Source: an uncultured Thermoleophilia bacterium
Lineage (GTDB): Bacteria > Actinomycetota > Thermoleophilia > UBA2241
DNA: 41,068 bases
Assembly: GCA_903862845.1 (NCBI GenBank)
Contig: CAIOZS010000271.1
Location: forward strand, 1 to 41,068
Reading direction: 5' to 3'
Positions 1-10,149 of the stretch are shown one piece after another (the first letter of the stretch is position 1; every line of letters starts with the position of its first letter). Below the pieces are notes generated by a model. That model made no database searches, was not told the origin of the DNA, and was given only the letters and a program-made list of their open reading frames with translations. A program made the position numbers and the translations under genes.

Positions 1-86
1 CCCACGCCGGCGTCAAGTACGACGCCGCGGTGGTCGCCGCCTGCGTGCGCCTCTTCGAAGAGCAGGGCTTCGCCTTCACGCCGTGA
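1..86 (+). CDS. C-terminal end of a probable HD-GYP/HD-domain protein (5' truncated)
   Basis: An open frame enters from the left edge (codons from position 3) and stops at TGA 84-86, leaving 27 residues. The visible tail contains GVKYDAAVVAACVRLF, which resembles the end of HD-GYP cyclic-di-GMP phosphodiesterase domains, where a G-T-x-[FY]-D-P-x-V-V-x-A-F pattern closes the last helices. The catalytic HD and GYP motifs would lie outside the window, so the assignment rests only on this tail pattern. It reads toward uvrA on the same strand with about 150 bp between them, so it is probably a separate transcription unit. Confidence 0.45.
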   Translation, partial: HAGVKYDAAVVAACVRLFEEQGFAFTP

Positions 87-161
87 GGTGAGGGCGCGCG
101 GCGGCGCGGCAGGCGCCCGACCCCGGCCAGGCGCCGGGCCACGTCTGTCCACGGCAGCGGT

Positions 162-167
162 TACAAT
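162..167 (+). promoter_or_regulatory. Candidate -10 element for uvrA
   Basis: TACAAT stands out in a GC-rich intergenic stretch, 71 bp before the uvrA ATG. No convincing -35 hexamer lies 16-18 bp upstream, and I see no LexA-type palindrome, so SOS control of uvrA is not supported by what is visible. Confidence 0.35.
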
Positions 168-238
168 AGAAGGCCGGCAGCGCTGATTCGTGCGCGCTCC
201 CTGCGCCGGGCCCGTCACCTCTGGAGTCACGTCCCACC

Positions 239-3085
<2,847 letters not shown>

Positions 3086-3100
3086 GGCGCGCGTCGCGCC
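3086..3100 (+). terminator. Small GC hairpin at the uvrA 3' end (possible terminator)
   Basis: GGCGCG-CGT-CGCGCC directly follows the uvrA TGA, in the 27 bp gap between uvrA and the convergent FAD-oxidoreductase gene. The stem is 6 bp and perfect but has no T tract, so terminator function is only suggested by position. Confidence 0.3.
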
Positions 3101-3112
3101 GAGACGCTCTGC

Positions 3113-4378
3113 TCAGGCGACCCCGCGCCGGCCGCGGACAAGTGCGTCCGCGAAGCGCGCCGGCCCGGCGGCGACGTGCTGCAGCGAGCCTTGCGGCAGG
3201 CGGCCGCCCACGATTGCACTACGGATCACGCCGACGTCCCCGATGTCGCGCAGCAACACGGCCCCGATGAGGCGGTCGTCCCGCAGGATCAGCTTGCGGT
3301 ACACGCCCCGCTCATCGTCGCGGTAGCGGACCTCGCGCACGTCGGCGTTGTCGCCGTCGGGGCGAGTGACGCCAACTGAGGCGACCGGCAGTCCGCAGAG
3401 CGTCGTAATGTTCTCGGCCACCGAGCCGGCGAAGCTCAGCGCGGCGCCGGCCATGTTGGCGCCGGCGATGCGGCCCTGCTCGCAGGCGTTGATCCAGTTG
3501 GGCACCAGTTCGCGCCTGCCGGTGAGGCGGTTGCGGCCCTGGGCGAGGTCGCCGGCGGCGTAGACGTTCTCGGCGCTGGTGCGCAGTTGGTCGTCGACGA
3601 GGATGCCCCGCTCGACGGCGATCTGGCGCCGATCGACGTAGTCGATGTTGGGCACGACGCCCTTGCCGGCGACCAGCAGGTCGGCGGCGAGCTCTTCACC
3701 GGAGTCGAGGCAGACACGGTAGCCGCCGTTCGCCCTGACGATCTGGGTCACGTCGGCACCGAAGTGGAGCGCAATGCCCGTCGTGCCCTCGATGTGGGCG
3801 CGGATCAGCTCCGCGCACTCGGCGTCGATGTTCTGTGAGAGCACCTGGCGCGAGGCGACCACGCAGGTGACCTGCCGGCCCGGGGCGGCCACGGCGCTCG
3901 CCACCTGCAGGCTCACGAGGCCGCCGCCCAGGATCACCACGCGGCCGGCGCCGTCGGCGCGCTCCCTGATGCGGCGCGCATCGTCGATGGTGCGCAGGTA
4001 GCAGATCTCGGCGGCGACGACGGCGTCGAGGCCCTCAAGACGCCGGGCTCTGGCGCCGGTGGCGAGGAGCAGCGCATCGTAGGAGAGCCTGCCGCCGTCG
4101 TCGAGGAGCACCGTCTGCGCCTCGGTGTCGAGCGCGACGGCGGCGACCCCGAAACGGCACTCGATGTCGCGCTCGCGGTACGAGCCCGCGTCGCAGAGGT
4201 AGAGCGCCGACGCGGGGATCTGCCCGCGCAGGTAGTAGGTGGTGAGCACCGGAGAGTAGGCGCTGCACGGCTCGCGCGAGACCATCGTGATGCGCTCGCC
4301 GCCGCCGCGCGCGCGGATGGCGCCCGCGGCGGCGAGTGCGGCGGCACTGTTGCCGAGGATCAGCAGCCGGCGGGGCAT
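3113..4378 (-). CDS. FAD-dependent NAD(P)H oxidoreductase (AorC/NirB-N-terminal-like)
   Basis: The 421-residue product is a pyridine nucleotide-disulfide oxidoreductase-fold flavoprotein of the rubredoxin/ferredoxin reductase and NirB N-terminal group. It shows an N-terminal FAD-binding strand (LLILGNSAAALAAAGAI), an NAD(P)H Rossmann motif (VVILGGGLVSLQVASAVA, about residues 160-180) and the second FAD motif (NVYAAGDLAQ). No CxxxxC redox disulfide is evident, so it is not a thioredoxin or lipoamide reductase. I start it at ATG 4378; the frame stays open upstream, but that part overlaps the AOR gene and looks non-coding. It lies 20 bp downstream of the AOR gene. The inferred role is passing electrons between the ferredoxin/AOR pair and NAD(P)H, like AorC of the AorABC enzyme of Aromatoleum. 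Its neighbours support this; substrate specificity cannot be read from the sequence. Confidence 0.85.
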   Translation of the reverse strand: MPRRLLILGNSAAALAAAGAIRARGGGERITMVSREPCSAYSPVLTTYYLRGQIPASALYLCDAGSYRERDIECRFGVAAVALDTEAQTVLLDDGGRLSYDALLLATGARARRLEGLDAVVAAEICYLRTIDDARRIRERADGAGRVVILGGGLVSLQVASAVAAPGRQVTCVVASRQVLSQNIDAECAELIRAHIEGTTGIALHFGADVTQIVRANGGYRVCLDSGEELAADLLVAGKGVVPNIDYVDRRQIAVERGILVDDQLRTSAENVYAAGDLAQGRNRLTGRRELVPNWINACEQGRIAGANMAGAALSFAGSVAENITTLCGLPVASVGVTRPDGDNADVREVRYRDDERGVYRKLILRDDRLIGAVLLRDIGDVGVIRSAIVGGRLPQGSLQHVAAGPARFADALVRGRRGVA

Positions 4379-4398
4379 GGGCAGGGTCGCCGGGCCTC

Positions 4399-6261
4399 TC
4401 AGACCGTGGTGAGCGCCTCGAGGCCGAGCTCCGCCGCCTTCTCGGCCGTCAGGTTGCCCTGCGCGTCCCAGCCGCGCAGCTCGTAGTAGGGCGGCAGCAT
4501 CTTGTCGAGCTCGCAGACGTAGCCCTTGGCCGGGCCGTCGGGCAGCGGCGTCCTTAGCATGCGCTCCGGCAACGTGTCGTCCGCGCTGGTCAGCCCCGCG
4601 CGTCGGTTGAACAGGGTCTCGAGGTTGAAGATCCGCGAGCCCGTGCGCATAAAGCCCTCGTGCCCGCCCATGTCGATCCCCGTGGCCGCTTCGAGCAGCT
4701 CGCGCATCTGGTCCTCGTGACAGCCCATGAACCAGACGAAGTTGCAGACTCCGCACGAGTCGATCATGCAGAACCAGTCCTGCACGTCCACGGAGAGGCC
4801 CGGCTTGTCCTCCCAGCTCAGGGGGTCGACCGCCTCCATGCCGCGGTCGCGCGTGACGCGCCAGCCGAGCTGCCCGTAAAGATCGAGGTCCTGCAGCTCG
4901 CCGCGGATGTGGCAGGCGCCGCGCGGTTGCGTCGCGTAGCCGAGCGCCATGCCCTGCAGGCCGCGGCCGTCGTAGCTGGGGAACTCCTGCTTCTTGACGC
5001 CCATGAAGTACTCGGTGTGGCCGTAGTGCTCGGTCATGCGGTAGGCGCCCTCGGCGAGCAGGTCGCCGAAACCCTCACGCGCGGCGATCATCTCGGCGAG
5101 GCGCACCATGCCTTTTGCCTCGCCGAAGGGCAGGGCGAAGCCGATGTCGGCCTGCGGGATCACGCCGGCCTCGAACATCTCCATTGTGCAGGCGATGCCG
5201 TTGCCGGCGGAGATGGTGTCCATGCCCATCTCGTTGCAGATGAAATTGGCCTTGCTGACCGCGTCGAGGTCGTTGGTGTAGCAGCTCGACCCGAACATGC
5301 CGATGGTCTCGTACTCGGGACCCGCGCCGATGCCTGCGAAATCGGGGTTCTTGACGCGCGTGATGCGCCCGCAGGCGATGGGACAGGCGGGGCAGCCCAT
5401 GCCCATGCGCTTGCGCACCGAGAGGGTGTCGGCCAGCAGTTCGCCGGTGAGCCTGTCGCCGTGGGGATTGGTGCCGAACTGGAAGTTCTTGGTCGGCATC
5501 ACCCCGTATGCGTGCACGAGCTCCAGCACGCCCGGCGTGCCGGTCTGGTGGAAATGCTCGGTGTAGGGGTCGTCGAGGGTCGCATAGCAGCTCTCGATGG
5601 CGGCGAGAAAGCGGGCGTTGTCCGCCACGCGCACGCCGCCGGTACCGCGCACGGCGACCGCCTTGAGGTTCTTGGAGCCCATCACGGCGCCGACCCCGGA
5701 GCGTCCGGCGGCGCGGCCCATGTCGTTGATCACGCAGGCGAAGCGCACCAGCTTCTCACCGGCGGGGCCGATGCAGCTCACCTTGGCATCGGGCGCCGTG
5801 GCGGCCACGACCGCCAGCTCGGTCTCGCTGGTGGTCTTGCCCCAGAGCCCGGAGGCATCGCGAAAGCTGATGCGCTCGTCGTCGATGTAGAGGTAGACCG
5901 GATGGCTGGCCTTGCCCTCAAAGATGACCATGTCATAGCCGGCGTACTTGAGGTTGGTGGCGAACTCACCGGCGGCGGTGGAGTTGGCGATGCCGCCGGT
6001 CAGCGGCGACTTGGTGACCACGACGTAGCGGTTGCCGGCTGGGGCGCCGGTGCCTGTCAGGGGCCCGGTGACGAAAAGCACCTTGTTCTCGGGGGAATAG
6101 GCGTCGACGGCCGGGTCGATCTCGTCGTAGAGGTACCTGGCCCCCAGGCCGAGGCCGCCGATGTACTGCTCGGCGGCCTCGCGATCAAGATCCTCGACCG
6201 AGCTGCTGAGGTTGGTGAGGTCGACTCTGAGCACCTTCTGCGTCCAGCCGTGCATCGTCAC
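4399..6261 (-). CDS. aor: Tungsten-type aldehyde:ferredoxin oxidoreductase, catalytic subunit
   Basis: This is a member of the AOR family, which oxidises aldehydes to carboxylic acids (or runs in reverse) with a bis-tungstopterin and one [4Fe-4S] cluster. The 620-residue length is typical. It shows the AOR N-terminal domain (GGLGLGARYLYDEIDP; VLFVTGPLTGTGAPAGNRY), the cluster cysteines C290-x2-C293-x3-C297, and the C-terminal D501-x2-G504-x-C506 motif that supplies both a pterin contact and the fourth cluster cysteine. The start is either GTG 6261 (GTGA overlap with the ferredoxin stop, AAGGAG 5 nt upstream) or ATG 6255; both share the same SD. It sits in the order MoaD-like, ferredoxin, AOR, FAD reductase on one strand, matching AorABC-type complexes. 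Substrate range is not predictable. All key residues are present, so it should be active if the W/Mo cofactor is made. Confidence 0.96.
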   Translation of the reverse strand: MTMHGWTQKVLRVDLTNLSSSVEDLDREAAEQYIGGLGLGARYLYDEIDPAVDAYSPENKVLFVTGPLTGTGAPAGNRYVVVTKSPLTGGIANSTAAGEFATNLKYAGYDMVIFEGKASHPVYLYIDDERISFRDASGLWGKTTSETELAVVAATAPDAKVSCIGPAGEKLVRFACVINDMGRAAGRSGVGAVMGSKNLKAVAVRGTGGVRVADNARFLAAIESCYATLDDPYTEHFHQTGTPGVLELVHAYGVMPTKNFQFGTNPHGDRLTGELLADTLSVRKRMGMGCPACPIACGRITRVKNPDFAGIGAGPEYETIGMFGSSCYTNDLDAVSKANFICNEMGMDTISAGNGIACTMEMFEAGVIPQADIGFALPFGEAKGMVRLAEMIAAREGFGDLLAEGAYRMTEHYGHTEYFMGVKKQEFPSYDGRGLQGMALGYATQPRGACHIRGELQDLDLYGQLGWRVTRDRGMEAVDPLSWEDKPGLSVDVQDWFCMIDSCGVCNFVWFMGCHEDQMRELLEAATGIDMGGHEGFMRTGSRIFNLETLFNRRAGLTSADDTLPERMLRTPLPDGPAKGYVCELDKMLPPYYELRGWDAQGNLTAEKAAELGLEALTTV

Positions 6262-6746
6262 TCACTCTCCTTGTACGAAGCCGCCAAGGCCGTGGCAAGC
6301 TTGCGCCGCTTCTCGCCCTCGCCACGCTCGGAGTCGGCGAAATGCAGGGCGCCGCGCGGACAGAACTTCACGCACTGCGGGTCGCCGTCGCAGAGGTCGC
6401 ACTTTTCGGCATGACCCTTGGCGCCCACGGCGATGTTGCCGAACGGGCAGGCGAGCATGCACATCTTGCAGCCGACGCAGATCTGCTCGTCGACCTTGAG
6501 GACCGCGGCCCCGCTGGTGGGCTCGATCGTGTGCGCGATGGCGCCGGCGGGGCAGATGCGCTCGCACCAGGCGTCCTCGCACTGCGAGCAGACCACCGGG
6601 ACGGCGAGCTCATCGTAGAGAAAGACGGTCTTGTGGATGCGCGCCTTGCGCGGGTTGAACTCGCCGTGGTGGCGAAACGAACACATCAGCTCGCAGGTGC
6701 CGCAGCCGGTGCACTTGCCAATGTCGATGACGATCATCTGAGTCAT
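6258..6746 (-). CDS. Four-cluster 4Fe-4S ferredoxin subunit (AorA/HycB-like)
   Basis: This 162-residue electron-transfer protein has sixteen cysteines in four cluster motifs: CTGCGTCELMC, CSQCEDAWCERICP, CVGCKMCMLACP and CDLCDGDPQCVKFCP. This is the DmsB/HycB/AorA layout with four [4Fe-4S] centres. ATG 6746 is preferred over an upstream ATG because AGGAGG lies 8 nt before it. The stop overlaps the AOR start by 4 bp, suggesting translational coupling and a stoichiometric complex. It should relay electrons from the AOR active site to the FAD reductase encoded downstream. The tail (about residues 145-162) is charged and cluster-free. Confidence 0.94.
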   Translation of the reverse strand: MTQMIVIDIGKCTGCGTCELMCSFRHHGEFNPRKARIHKTVFLYDELAVPVVCSQCEDAWCERICPAGAIAHTIEPTSGAAVLKVDEQICVGCKMCMLACPFGNIAVGAKGHAEKCDLCDGDPQCVKFCPRGALHFADSERGEGEKRRKLATALAASYKESE

Positions 6747-6818
6747 GAAAGCAGCCTCCTGAGGTCCATGCACCGCGGGGATCGCGTCGCGCGCCTCCGG
6801 CGGCGCGCGCGGCGCGGC

Positions 6819-7112
6819 TCACCCACCATACATCGGTGGAAACAGTCGTACGTCGTCCCCGTCGACGAGCCTCGTCTGCAGGCCGTCGAGATAGCGCATG
6901 TGGCGGCCGTTGACCAGCACTGTGACGTCCTTGCGCAGGATCCTGTCGTGGTCGTAGACCGCGCGCTCGCGAGCCGGCGAGGTGCAGATAGTCTCCAGCA
7001 GATGACCGACGTCGGCCGCGCGCCCAAGAGGGACAGAGATCGCGCCCTCTCGAAAGGCGTCTTTGATCGCGGCGAACAGCTTCACGGTGACGGCGGCCTC
7101 CTGAGCGTGCAT
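6819..7112 (-). CDS. MoaD/ThiS-family sulfur carrier protein
   Basis: The 97-residue beta-grasp protein ends in the diagnostic Gly-Gly (LFPPMYGG). In MoaD this tail is thiocarboxylated and donates sulfur to make the molybdopterin dithiolene. It also shows the VTVLVNGR and LVDGDDVRLFPP strands usual for MoaD. The start ATG 7112 has an excellent SD (AGGAGGTGA, 3 nt before ATG); a GTG further in is a weaker alternative. It is the first gene of the AOR cluster, 72 bp ahead of the ferredoxin. Such MoaD-like genes commonly accompany AOR genes, where they are thought to serve tungstopterin synthesis. Other Mo/W cofactor genes (moaE, moeA) are not in the window. Confidence 0.9.
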   Translation of the reverse strand: MHAQEAAVTVKLFAAIKDAFREGAISVPLGRAADVGHLLETICTSPARERAVYDHDRILRKDVTVLVNGRHMRYLDGLQTRLVDGDDVRLFPPMYGG

Positions 7113-7158
7113 GTCTCACCTCCTGCGCAGACGTTCCGGGCTGCATCCTGAAATGGGG

Positions 7159-7225
7159 AGCTCGCCGGGAACGCACGGTAGTCATCATCGAGCACAAGCG
7201 CCACGTCATCAAGTCGGGTCAGTGC
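7159..7225 (+). pseudogene. Short uvrA-like remnant
   Basis: On the plus strand, codons from 7175 read TVVIIEHKRHVIKS followed by PEGRA. This resembles the C-terminal D-loop/H-loop segment of UvrA ([16 protein letters not shown]...GPEGGE) seen in the intact uvrA at about 2878-2960. Upstream, LAGN appears in a frame displaced by two bases, also as in UvrA (QGN-TVV). Nothing else of the gene remains, and the scrap lies between the MoaD-like gene and the aroE stop. It is either a decayed partial copy of the local uvrA or of a UvrA paralogue. The match is short (about 40 bp), so chance is not fully excluded. Confidence 0.5.
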
Positions 7226-7240
7226 CCCGAGGGGCGGGCG

Positions 7241-8098
7241 TCACTCGCCGAGCGCCTCCGCAACGGCGCGCTGGAACACCTCCTCCTCGGGAGTCACCGC
7301 GGTCCAAAGCTCGAAGAGCTGCATCGCGAGCTGCACAAGCATCTCCACCCCGTCCACGACGGCACAGCCTCTGGCGCGAGCCGTCTGCAGAAACGGGGTG
7401 TGGCGGGGATTCGTGATCACGTCGACGGCGGTGGCCTCCGGGGAGACGCTGTCCCACGCGAGGGGCACCGCCTCGACGGCAGGGGCGCAGCCGAGGTGGG
7501 TGGCGTTCATGAGGATCTCCGTGCCTTGGGGCACGACGACCTCGGGCGCCCACGCCTGCCACGCCGTGGGGATGCCGGCCGCGCGGTGCACGAGCGCGGC
7601 GACCTCGCGGCCTTGCGATTCGCGCCGCGTGATCACCGTGAGGTGCGCGGCGCCGGCCCAGCCCAGCTCGACGGCCATCGCCCGCCCCGCCCCGCCGGCG
7701 CCCAGCATCGCCACACGCTTGCCGGCGATGGGCGTCACCTTCTGGATCGCCTTGACCAAGCCCTTGCCGTCGTTGTTGTGGCCGATGAGGCGGCCGTCCT
7801 CCACGGTCACGTAGTTGGCGGCGCCGATGATGCGGGCGTCGTCGTCGATGCCGTCCAGGTGGGGGATGGCGTCGATCTTGTACGGCACCGTGATCCCGTA
7901 GCCGCGAAAGCCCAGCGCCCTGGTGCCGGCAATGGCCGCCGGCAGGTCGGCCGCGGCGACGTCGCACTTCCAGAACTGCCAGGGGAGGCCGTAGTGCGCG
8001 TACACGGCGTCGAACATGAGGTCGATGGGGTTCTCGGCCACCGGGCGTCCGAGCATCCCGGTCATCTGCTTCTGGGGCGGCAGGGCGGCAGCGGGCAT
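7241..8098 (-). CDS. Shikimate/quinate dehydrogenase-family protein (AroE-like), atypical substrate site
   Basis: This 285-residue NADP-dependent dehydrogenase belongs to the AroE family. It shows the substrate-domain motif GYGITVPYK with the catalytic lysine at K74, the conserved Asn of the AANYV segment (N95), the catalytic Asp in NNDGKG (D110) and the nucleotide-binding loop GAGGAGRA (133-140). The start ATG 8098 follows AAGGAGG by 6 nt. The N-terminal S-x-S shikimate-carboxylate motif (usually SLSPxMHN) is replaced by AENPIDLMFDAVY (residues 21-33), so the substrate may differ from shikimate. It is on the same strand as, and 128 bp upstream of, the AOR cluster and could be co-transcribed with it, although the uvrA-like scrap lies between. 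A YdiB-like or specialised paralogue is plausible. Confidence 0.85.
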   Translation of the reverse strand: MPAAALPPQKQMTGMLGRPVAENPIDLMFDAVYAHYGLPWQFWKCDVAAADLPAAIAGTRALGFRGYGITVPYKIDAIPHLDGIDDDARIIGAANYVTVEDGRLIGHNNDGKGLVKAIQKVTPIAGKRVAMLGAGGAGRAMAVELGWAGAAHLTVITRRESQGREVAALVHRAAGIPTAWQAWAPEVVVPQGTEILMNATHLGCAPAVEAVPLAWDSVSPEATAVDVITNPRHTPFLQTARARGCAVVDGVEMLVQLAMQLFELWTAVTPEEEVFQRAVAEALGE

Positions 8099-8250
8099 CT
8101 TCGGCCTCCTTCGCGGGGCAGGGGCGGACGCCTCAGTGTAGCGGCGTGCGCAGCCCCGACGCGAGAGATGGTTCCCGCGGGAGCGCGTCGCGCGGCGCGC
8201 GTGGGGAGGAGGGGGCGCCCGTGGTCGGCGGGCACCCGTGGCCGCCCGGC

Positions 8251-8266
8251 GGCGCGCCGGCGCGCC
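8251..8266. repeat. Perfect 16-bp GC palindrome upstream of uvrC
   Basis: GGCGCGCCGGCGCGCC is its own reverse complement and covers the -35 position relative to the TACAAT at 8277. It could be an operator or simply GC-rich sequence; nothing else supports a binding site. Confidence 0.3.
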
Positions 8267-8276
8267 GCGCGCGAAG

Positions 8277-8282
8277 TACAAT
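8277..8282 (+). promoter_or_regulatory. -10 element giving a probable leaderless uvrC transcript
   Basis: TACAAT ends 7 nt before the uvrC ATG (8290), and there is no Shine-Dalgarno sequence between them. A transcript starting at the usual distance from this hexamer would begin at or next to the start codon. No clear -35 is visible. Confidence 0.5.
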
Positions 8283-8289
8283 CGGCGCG

Positions 8290-10149
8290 ATGAGCGATCC
8301 CGTGCAGCCCCACGACGCCGCGGCGCGCCTGCGGGCCATCCTGCCGCGCATCCCCAACCAGCCCGGCGTCTACCGCTTTATGGGCGCCGCCGGGGAGGTC
8401 CTGTACGTGGGCAAGGCCAAGGAGCTGCGCAAGCGCGTCTCGTCGTATTTCCGGCGTAGCGGCACGCCGCACGGGCGCACCCCCGAGATGCTGGCCCAGG
8501 CGCGCGACATCGAGTGGGTGGTCACGGCCTCCGAGGGTGAAGCACTCCTCCTCGAGGACAACTTCATCAAGGAATCGCGGCCGCCGTACAACCTGCGCCT
8601 GCGCGACGACAAGAGCTACCCGTTCATCGAGATCACGCTGCGCGACGAGTGGCCGCGGGTGCGCTTCTTCCGCGGCCGGCACGTGCCCGGCAACCTCTAC
8701 TTCGGGCCGTACTCGAGCGCCCGCAAGGTCCGCGACACCCTCGACGTGATCGGCCGCATCTTCCCTTACCGCAAGTGCCGGGGGGTCAAGCCGGGCCGCC
8801 CCAGCGGCTCACCCTGCCTGCAGTACTTCATCAAGCGCTCGCTGGCGCCGTGCGACGCGCGCGTCACGCACGAGGACTACATGGAGGTCGTGCAGCAGGC
8901 CGTCGACTTTCTGCGCGGCCGGCTCGGCGCCGTCGAACGCGGCATCGCCGCCGAGATGGCCGCGGCGGCGGCCGCGCAGGAGTTCGAGAAGGCAGCGACG
9001 CTGCGTGACCGGCTCGCCGGCGTCAGGCACGTGCACGAACGGCAGGTGGCGCGCATTGAGGGCGGCGAGGCCTTCGATGTGATCGGCCTTCACCAGGGCG
9101 AGCCGGGCGCCAACGTGCAGCTCTTTCGCGTGCGTGACGGCGCCGTCGTGAGCCGTCAGGCCTTGTACGTTGAGAACGCCGCCGGCCGCGACCCGGCGGA
9201 GGTCCTGGAAGAGCTCCTCCTCGAGCTCTACTGGGACGGATCGACGATCCCGCCGGAGGTGGTCGCCCCGCTCGAGGACAGCGCCGCCGTGGCGGCGCTG
9301 CTGGCTGCGCGGCGCGGCGCCGGGGTCACCGTGCGCGCCGCGAAGCGCGGCCCGAAGCGCCGCCTGCTCGAGCTCGCGCGGCGCAACGCCGAGCTGGCCG
9401 CGCAGGCCGAGGTCGAGCGCCTGGCGCGCCGCAGCACGGCGCGCATCGAGGCGCTCGAGAGCCTGCGCGACGGCCTCGGCCTCGACGGCCTGCCGCTGCG
9501 CATCGAGTGCTACGACATCTCCAATCTCGGCGAGCAGCACGTCGTGGGCTCGATGGTGGTCTTTGAGGGCGGCGTGGCCAAGAAGGCGCACTACCGCAAG
9601 TTCGCGCTGCGCGACGTGCAGGGCCAGGACGACTTCGCCATGATGAACCAGGTGCTGCGCCGGCGCTTCGCGCGCCGCGCCGCCGCCGGCGACTACGACG
9701 AGAGCTTTGCCACGTTGCCCGATCTCGTCGTGGTCGACGGCGGCAAGGGCCAGCTCTCGGCGGCCCAGGCGGCCCTGCGGGAGGCGGGCGTGTCGCTCGA
9801 TCTCGTCAGCCTGGCCAAGCAGCGCGAAGAGGTCTTCGTGCCGGGACGCCGCGACCCGTTGCCGCTGCCCGCCGACGATCCCGGCTCGCTGCTGCTGCAG
9901 CGCATCCGCGACGAAGCGCACCGCTTCGCCGTGACGTACCATAGGCAGCGGCGCGACGCCGACCTGCGCAAGGCCTCCGTGTTCGACGAGCTGCCGCAGG
10001 TCGGGCCCGTGCGCCGGCGGCGCATCCTGGAGCACTTCGGCAGCCCCGAGCGCTTCATCGCCGCCTCGCGCGAGGAGCTTGAGCGCGTGCCGGGGCTGCC
10101 GGGCAAAGTGGCGAGGGAGATCTATGCGCATCTTCACAGAGGGGGCTGA
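8290..10149 (+). CDS. uvrC: Excinuclease ABC subunit C (UvrC)
   Basis: This is the dual-incision nuclease of nucleotide excision repair. The 619-residue product has the N-terminal GIY-YIG domain (QPGVYRF ... VLYVGKAKELRKRVSSYF), a UVR motif that contacts UvrB (about residues 220-250), the UvrC RNase H-like endonuclease domain (IECYDISNLGEQHVVGSMVVF, then LVVVDGGKGQLSAA) and C-terminal tandem helix-hairpin-helix motifs (LPQVGPVRRRRILEHFGS, LERVPGLPGKVAREIYAHL). The ATG at 8290 begins the family-typical N-terminus; the open frame continues 48 codons further upstream, but that part is low-complexity. It heads the conserved actinobacterial order uvrC-rapZ-yvcK-whiA, here with an alkyltransferase gene inserted after it. 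Confidence 0.97.
   Translation: MSDPVQPHDAAARLRAILPRIPNQPGVYRFMGAAGEVLYVGKAKELRKRVSSYFRRSGTPHGRTPEMLAQARDIEWVVTASEGEALLLEDNFIKESRPPYNLRLRDDKSYPFIEITLRDEWPRVRFFRGRHVPGNLYFGPYSSARKVRDTLDVIGRIFPYRKCRGVKPGRPSGSPCLQYFIKRSLAPCDARVTHEDYMEVVQQAVDFLRGRLGAVERGIAAEMAAAAAAQEFEKAATLRDRLAGVRHVHERQVARIEGGEAFDVIGLHQGEPGANVQLFRVRDGAVVSRQALYVENAAGRDPAEVLEELLLELYWDGSTIPPEVVAPLEDSAAVAALLAARRGAGVTVRAAKRGPKRRLLELARRNAELAAQAEVERLARRSTARIEALESLRDGLGLDGLPLRIECYDISNLGEQHVVGSMVVFEGGVAKKAHYRKFALRDVQGQDDFAMMNQVLRRRFARRAAAGDYDESFATLPDLVVVDGGKGQLSAAQAALREAGVSLDLVSLAKQREEVFVPGRRDPLPLPADDPGSLLLQRIRDEAHRFAVTYHRQRRDADLRKASVFDELPQVGPVRRRRILEHFGSPERFIAASREELERVPGLPGKVAREIYAHLHRGG

Noticed and set aside
4379-4756. 126-codon N-terminal extension of the FAD oxidoreductase
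   Set aside because: It overlaps the conserved 3' end of the AOR gene, is Arg/Ala-rich, and the FAD-binding fold begins right at ATG 4378.
8146-8289. Upstream extension of uvrC by 48 codons
   Set aside because: The segment is low-complexity Arg/Ala/Gly, lies across the -10 element, and UvrC homologues begin near MSDPVQPHD.
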